A DNA stretch of 64,000 bases from NCBI GenBank assembly GCA_037179385.1, contig CM074190.1:7268284-7332283 (forward strand), written 5' to 3'. This DNA comes from Holothuria scabra (lineage: Eukaryota > Echinodermata > Holothuroidea > Aspidochirotida > Holothuriidae). Of this stretch, positions 59,868 through 64,000 are shown piece after piece (within the stretch, counting starts at the first letter, position 1; each line of letters begins with the position of its first letter). The position numbers were made by a program, and so were the translations under genes. Below the pieces are notes generated by a model, which saw only the letters and a program-made list of their open reading frames with translations, had not been told where the DNA came from and searched no databases.

Positions 59868-59960
59868 AAAAGTTCTAGACATAAACGTACCAAGGGTAAT
59901 GATTGGTTGAAAGTTCAGCACATAAACGTATCAAGGGTAATGATTGGTTGAAAGTTCAAA
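59868..59960 (+). repeat. Tandem repeat, 41-bp unit, two copies plus partials
   Basis: Unit 1 (59868-59908) and unit 2 (59909-59949) share acataaacgta(c/t)caagggt and aatgattggttgaaagttc. A partial unit precedes (aaagtttggttaaaagttc) and follows (aaagttcaaat). Only three or four substitutions separate the full copies. Confidence 0.85.
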
Positions 59961-60005
59961 TCTCTAAAGCTTAGTTGTAGCAGCTGTGATCGCATTACTG
60001 GTTTC

Positions 60006-60033
60006 GTTGACCTTAGTAGCTTGCAAGGTCAAC
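60006..60033. repeat. Short hairpin
   Basis: gttgacctt and aaggtcaac are exact complements around a 10-base loop. A second A+T hairpin (aattaatttttaataaa / attaaattaatt) lies at 60198-60232. Neither has a known role. Confidence 0.5.
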
Positions 60034-60234
60034 ATAAAAACCAAAATCAAGAAAATGGTTGCTAAACGATTTTAAGTATTTGAGATTTTAAATGAAATAC
60101 ATATACTGGCAGGCATAGTAGATGTAACAGTGGTTTAAATTAACTGGGCAAACGTTAGAAAAGCTCTAGACAGTTATGTGCCCAACCAGCTGATGGTTTA
60201 ATTAATTTTTAATAAATTTTTATTAAATTAATTC

Positions 60235-61285
60235 CCCTTTAACTAAAGTACCTCTACACGTAAGGTGAGAATGAAACAACACTCCAACAAACTGTTTGTT
60301 AAAAGGGGCGGGCGATCAGGTAGCCTAGAAAGACCAATTGTTGTGACCTTTTTAACCAACAGTTCGTTGCACACATCCAACTTTTTAAATGTTTTAGAGA
60401 CCTCTAAACGGTAGGAGATGGTAAAGTTGCTGTAAAATGACCAGTTCTCAGTCTAGGGTCTAAAATGTACTTTAATATTTGCACTTAAAACTAAAATTCA
60501 AATTATGATTTTGATCTTGATTTTGATTGTGCCAGAAATTCAGTTGTGATACAAAGATTGAAATTGTTATAAATATTAATGAAGTTAAATCTCCCCTATC
60601 TAATGTACCTTTACCCATCTGTTTACCCGAAATTGTGCCCCTAACGTCATTTAGTAAATAAATCTGTTATTGCTTTGTAATTTATCATAACGCTCCAGCT
60701 ACCCTGTGCAGGTGGCCCATATGGCTGGCGGAATGGATTGAAATAAGTCGTAAAGGGAACCTCTTTTCATAAATCTTTTCTACATTAAACGTAAGAAGTA
60801 TCTAACATGGTGCAGTAACTATCCCAACAAAACTCGCACACACATACACTCGTAATACATGCTTGAGTGACTTTTTGGAGGGGGTGGGGCAGGAGAGAAT
60901 ATTATTTGGGGAATGCATCATTGAATATATTCAGAGTGCGTGATTGCTTACATAGACCCTTAACTTTCACTATTTATGCTTTGAAACGTCTCCATACACA
61001 AAATTAGTAATACGACGGATGATGAACGTAGGAAGTACTCACAACCAGAGCTCATGGAGACTACTTCTCGCCATAAGAAACACAACTTGACATTTCGCTC
61101 ATTTTATAAAAGAGTTCAACATGTGACTTTGAAGACAGCAGGATACCCTTCGTTGTATGTTTATATCGTACGCATAAAGTATAATAACGAAAGCTAGTAA
61201 CTAACACAATATGAAGGTTATACTGTACTTTGAGGCTAGTATGGCCTCATAAAGTCATACTTATTGACGGAAAATGACTGAAATA
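60235..61285. other. No gene or clear repeat seen
   Basis: A+T-rich unique-looking sequence without frames of note. Confidence 0.5.
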
Positions 61286-61287
61286 CG

Positions 61288-61354
61288 GTGTATATATGTG
61301 TGTATGTGTTCTTGTGCGTGTGTGTGTGTGTGCCTGTATGCGTGTGTGTGTGTG
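61288..61354 (+). repeat. (TG)n-rich microsatellite
   Basis: Interrupted TG tract with gtgtatatatgtgtgtatg at the start and tgtgtgtgtgtg blocks later. Confidence 0.9.
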
Positions 61355-64000
61355 CAAGGATAGACTCCGGTCCGAAACATAGCTGGTGTCAAGTCACAGT
61401 AGGATGGGAAACCACAGATATGTATTGGACCATTGTATGATAAGGCAGATTGCTCAACACGGTAGGGATAGGTTTACTCTAAAAATGAAAATGCCAAACC
61501 TGCAAGGTTGTTTCTGAGAACCTCACTCTTCATAAATTCAAAAGGTTTCATCCTGAATAGTAAGGTTCCAACAAAACAAACTTGAAAATATGGCGTTTTA
61601 GGTTTCAACTTTTAGCATTCTATTTTGACCATACATACATGCATATATAAACATATGTAGGCCTATACATACTAGATAATGTAGAAATATAGCCCATTGA
61701 AAAATGCCGTCAGTTTATTCTTTTTCTTTTTAAAGTGCTTGTTGTTTCGTGATTTTTAATACATACTCAGCTTTCTACTTAATTTTAATGTTGTGTATGC
61801 TATTACGTTCAAAGCATATACGGAACCAACTTACACGGTGTTTATTCCAAAGAAGTGTAGCGCCAGAATATATAAGTAGTTACAGAACCGGATTAACTGG
61901 TAATTTTTCCTCAGTGTATACATCTTTCCTTTAAAGGTATACTATAGTTACCCTTGAAAATCTATTACTCCCAATATAATATATAAACTCTCGTTGAGTC
62001 AAATAAATAAGTTGAAAACTTTTGAAATTATTTGTTTTGGAGTTTTTCAAATAAAAATAAGCCAAATTAAATAACAAAAATGTCTAGATACTGTGGATCA
62101 TAGAGCAGCCGCTTTTACCTATCACATCCACTTTAACTAATTGAAGCGTTTGCTAAGGTGCCTCAAAGGAATACAAATAAATTATTCAAAGAAGCGTTAA
62201 TTAATGTAGACTCTTACCTCTGATATGTTGGCCCTCCACCTGGTTTGATAAGACGAGATTTAAATTTGAAGTAAGCTTTTGTTGTACGAGGTATATAATT
62301 AAGTATTTGCACCCAAATCATTGACGTGAAAAGTAGTGACAACCCGAGGGGAAGCGGGTGACATTATGAAGAAAAAGTTCGTCCTTTCACAATCGAATAA
62401 GAAGAAATCCTTCGACGAAATTGATAGCATTCCAATCAGTAATAAATCACTCTGAGCGGGTAGAATTTTGTCCTAAATTTTTTCTTCGAAGCGAGAATGT
62501 TACGTTGTGATCCGAGTTTCAAAAGAAGGGAATTGCAAAGCCAAATACCAGAAATTATTCCAAGTATAGGACATGACATACTTTTATGAATATTGTAATC
62601 AAAAGGGATGTTATGTCATAGCCATCCATTTCAGCTCTGCGGAGGGGGGTGCAACTAAACCGACCCCCGTCCTTTGTAATCTGATAATGTTTTAGTCAAC
62701 ACTCCAACAGACCATAGATTCGGTATGGTAAACGACAGCTTGAACCAGTCAGTTCAGTGCATACTGTAATCTACTTCAATTATTATTAGTTTTATTCGGA
62801 TGTGTCAAAAAGATCGATGTTAATATCGGTTCGCTCTCTTCTTAATTTGTCCTCTAAAATCAATACCACAGATTTCCATCTAAAATGTATGTTTATACCT
62901 ACAAAACCATCGATAAAGATATGCATAAAACCAGTCACAACGTCACAGTGCTTAACTGGTAATTCGATTGCGTTAATTCATATACAATAGACGATATCTG
63001 TGTAATCGTGTTTTCAAAACTTGTTGGCAGTCACTGTTCTCGCAACAGGAAGCTGTCGTTGCAATAAGTGCAATACTGAAAGCGGATGATACGTTGAGAT
63101 TACTTCCACATTAAGTTGATCGCTATTTTCCCTTTGCTTCTAAATTTATCTTCTCTGAGCCTAACTAGAGCCTGGCAGTTTGGCAGTGCTACCACTGCAG
63201 TAACAGAGAGTAGTCTAATTTTAGTTCAAGTAGACAAAATTATTCCGTTCTGATTTTTTATATTTTAAGCTCGAATTTATATTCACATATATTTAAAGCA
63301 ACAATATCTCCCTCGTTTAGCCCGACTCTGCATAAATGAAAACTACAGGAAACAGAAGGGACGAGCAACCTCTAATTGTCAAATTAATTTTCGTCAAGGA
63401 ACCTTTCTCATATTTCCTAAAAATTACAGTAATAAACCCAGTCGTTTCATGAAAAATCCATTATTTAATTGGATAATGTCCACTCCATAATTCGAGAAAA
63501 TATAGAAATATGAAAAAATTTATTGCTATTCACGAAAGGAAAAATCTCCAATTTTTGGTTATTGATTTTTTTCAAATTCTCTCCGTTCTTGAGCCATCAC
63601 TTGCAATCAGACCGCTTGATCCACATTCACATGTAATTTTTTGCTAGATCTGTCTGAAAATGTTTACAAAATCCCACTCTTTTCTTCTTAGCAGGATGTT
63701 CTCAAAATAAATGTTGCTTATTTTTCTAGTCAAATCAGTCCCTTTTTACTTCTGCTAAGACCGCATGATTTTAACATGACGTCTAATGCACATTAACTAA
63801 TTTCTAACACGCTCGGTACTGTACATTGTTCCTTTCGTAGCTACGCTAACAGCGGTTCTGAAGTTTCTAAATTCATACGTGTGACGCAATGATCCTGAGA
63901 TCGTTGATACATATATAAAGTTGTTAAAGAAACTCCTTAAAATTTCGTCTGACGTCGCATACCACGGAGTACTGGATTAATAAGAGTTCCGCTGTTGTAG
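61355..64000. other. No gene or clear repeat seen to window end
   Basis: About 2.6 kb of A+T-rich sequence. The few open frames (61-62 codons at 61749-61934 and 62802-62990) carry no recognisable motif. No TIR pairs, tRNA boxes or tandem arrays found. Confidence 0.5.

Noticed and set aside
62640..62680. G-rich stretch cagctctgcggaggggggtg, similar to hAT-like ends
   Set aside because: No matching end downstream or upstream; the similarity is limited to CAG and the G-run.

Overview
The window looks like non-coding DNA from a large, repeat-rich animal genome. It is A+T-rich by eye. The longest open frames are only about 100-130 codons, and none resembles a protein I can name, apart from one broken retrotransposon frame. 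I see no bacterial-style gene layout, no operons, no rRNA and no functional tRNA gene. The mix of tRNA-derived SINEs, a non-LTR retrotransposon 3' end, hAT-, piggyBac- and TA-type miniature elements, a very long (TA)n tract and TG/TTCR microsatellites suggests an invertebrate metazoan. A marine deuterostome or lophotrochozoan is my guess, but the sequence does not prove it. The window could be intergenic or a very long intron.

Layout. 0-10 kb: a TIR element (356-617), a diverged 100-bp tandem duplication (1505-1704), a dispersed 500-bp repeat (3191-3690), a nested-looking MITE pair (4629-4900), a MITE (6961-7082), a 197-bp hAT MITE with a near-perfect 8-bp target duplication (8580-8776) and a 1.37-kb non-autonomous hAT-like element (9078-10445). 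10-20 kb: tandem duplications, a tRNA-derived SINE (15040-15285), further copies of the first TIR family (17131-17384, 18088-18357) and a piggyBac-type MITE with TTAA ends (18894-19124). 20-30 kb: a 47-bp near-perfect palindrome (21851-21897), a truncated SINE, and a dense cluster at 27.5-29.3 kb. That cluster holds TA arrays, two copies of a SINE-like element of which only one keeps a cloverleaf-capable tRNA-like head, a ~98-bp-arm hairpin, a 184-bp (TA)92 tract and two hAT MITEs.

30-40 kb: a second full SINE, a 214-bp foldback element (32277-32490), three copies of a TTAA-bounded MITE family, a second copy of the 500-bp repeat, and a TIR element of about 820 bp (38318-39139) whose left arm is split by a second, smaller TIR element. 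40-52 kb: hAT-type MITEs at 40033 and 49310, a TGCGCAC-ended MITE (46966-47105), the C-terminal end of a LINE reverse transcriptase with its 3' UTR (47879-48685), a foldback element at 50718 and a GAGACCGAA-rich TIR element at 51056. 52-64 kb: two more copies of the TTAA MITE, a CTAAAC-type repeat, a TTCR tetranucleotide tract, a 41-bp tandem repeat and a TG tract; the rest looks like unique A+T-rich sequence.

Nothing here works together as a pathway. The interest lies in the mobile-element record: a six-copy MITE family bounded by TTAA, nested insertions, target duplications that have decayed mainly by transitions, and two very young-looking hairpins. I find no support for a new defence, metabolic or coding system in this window.
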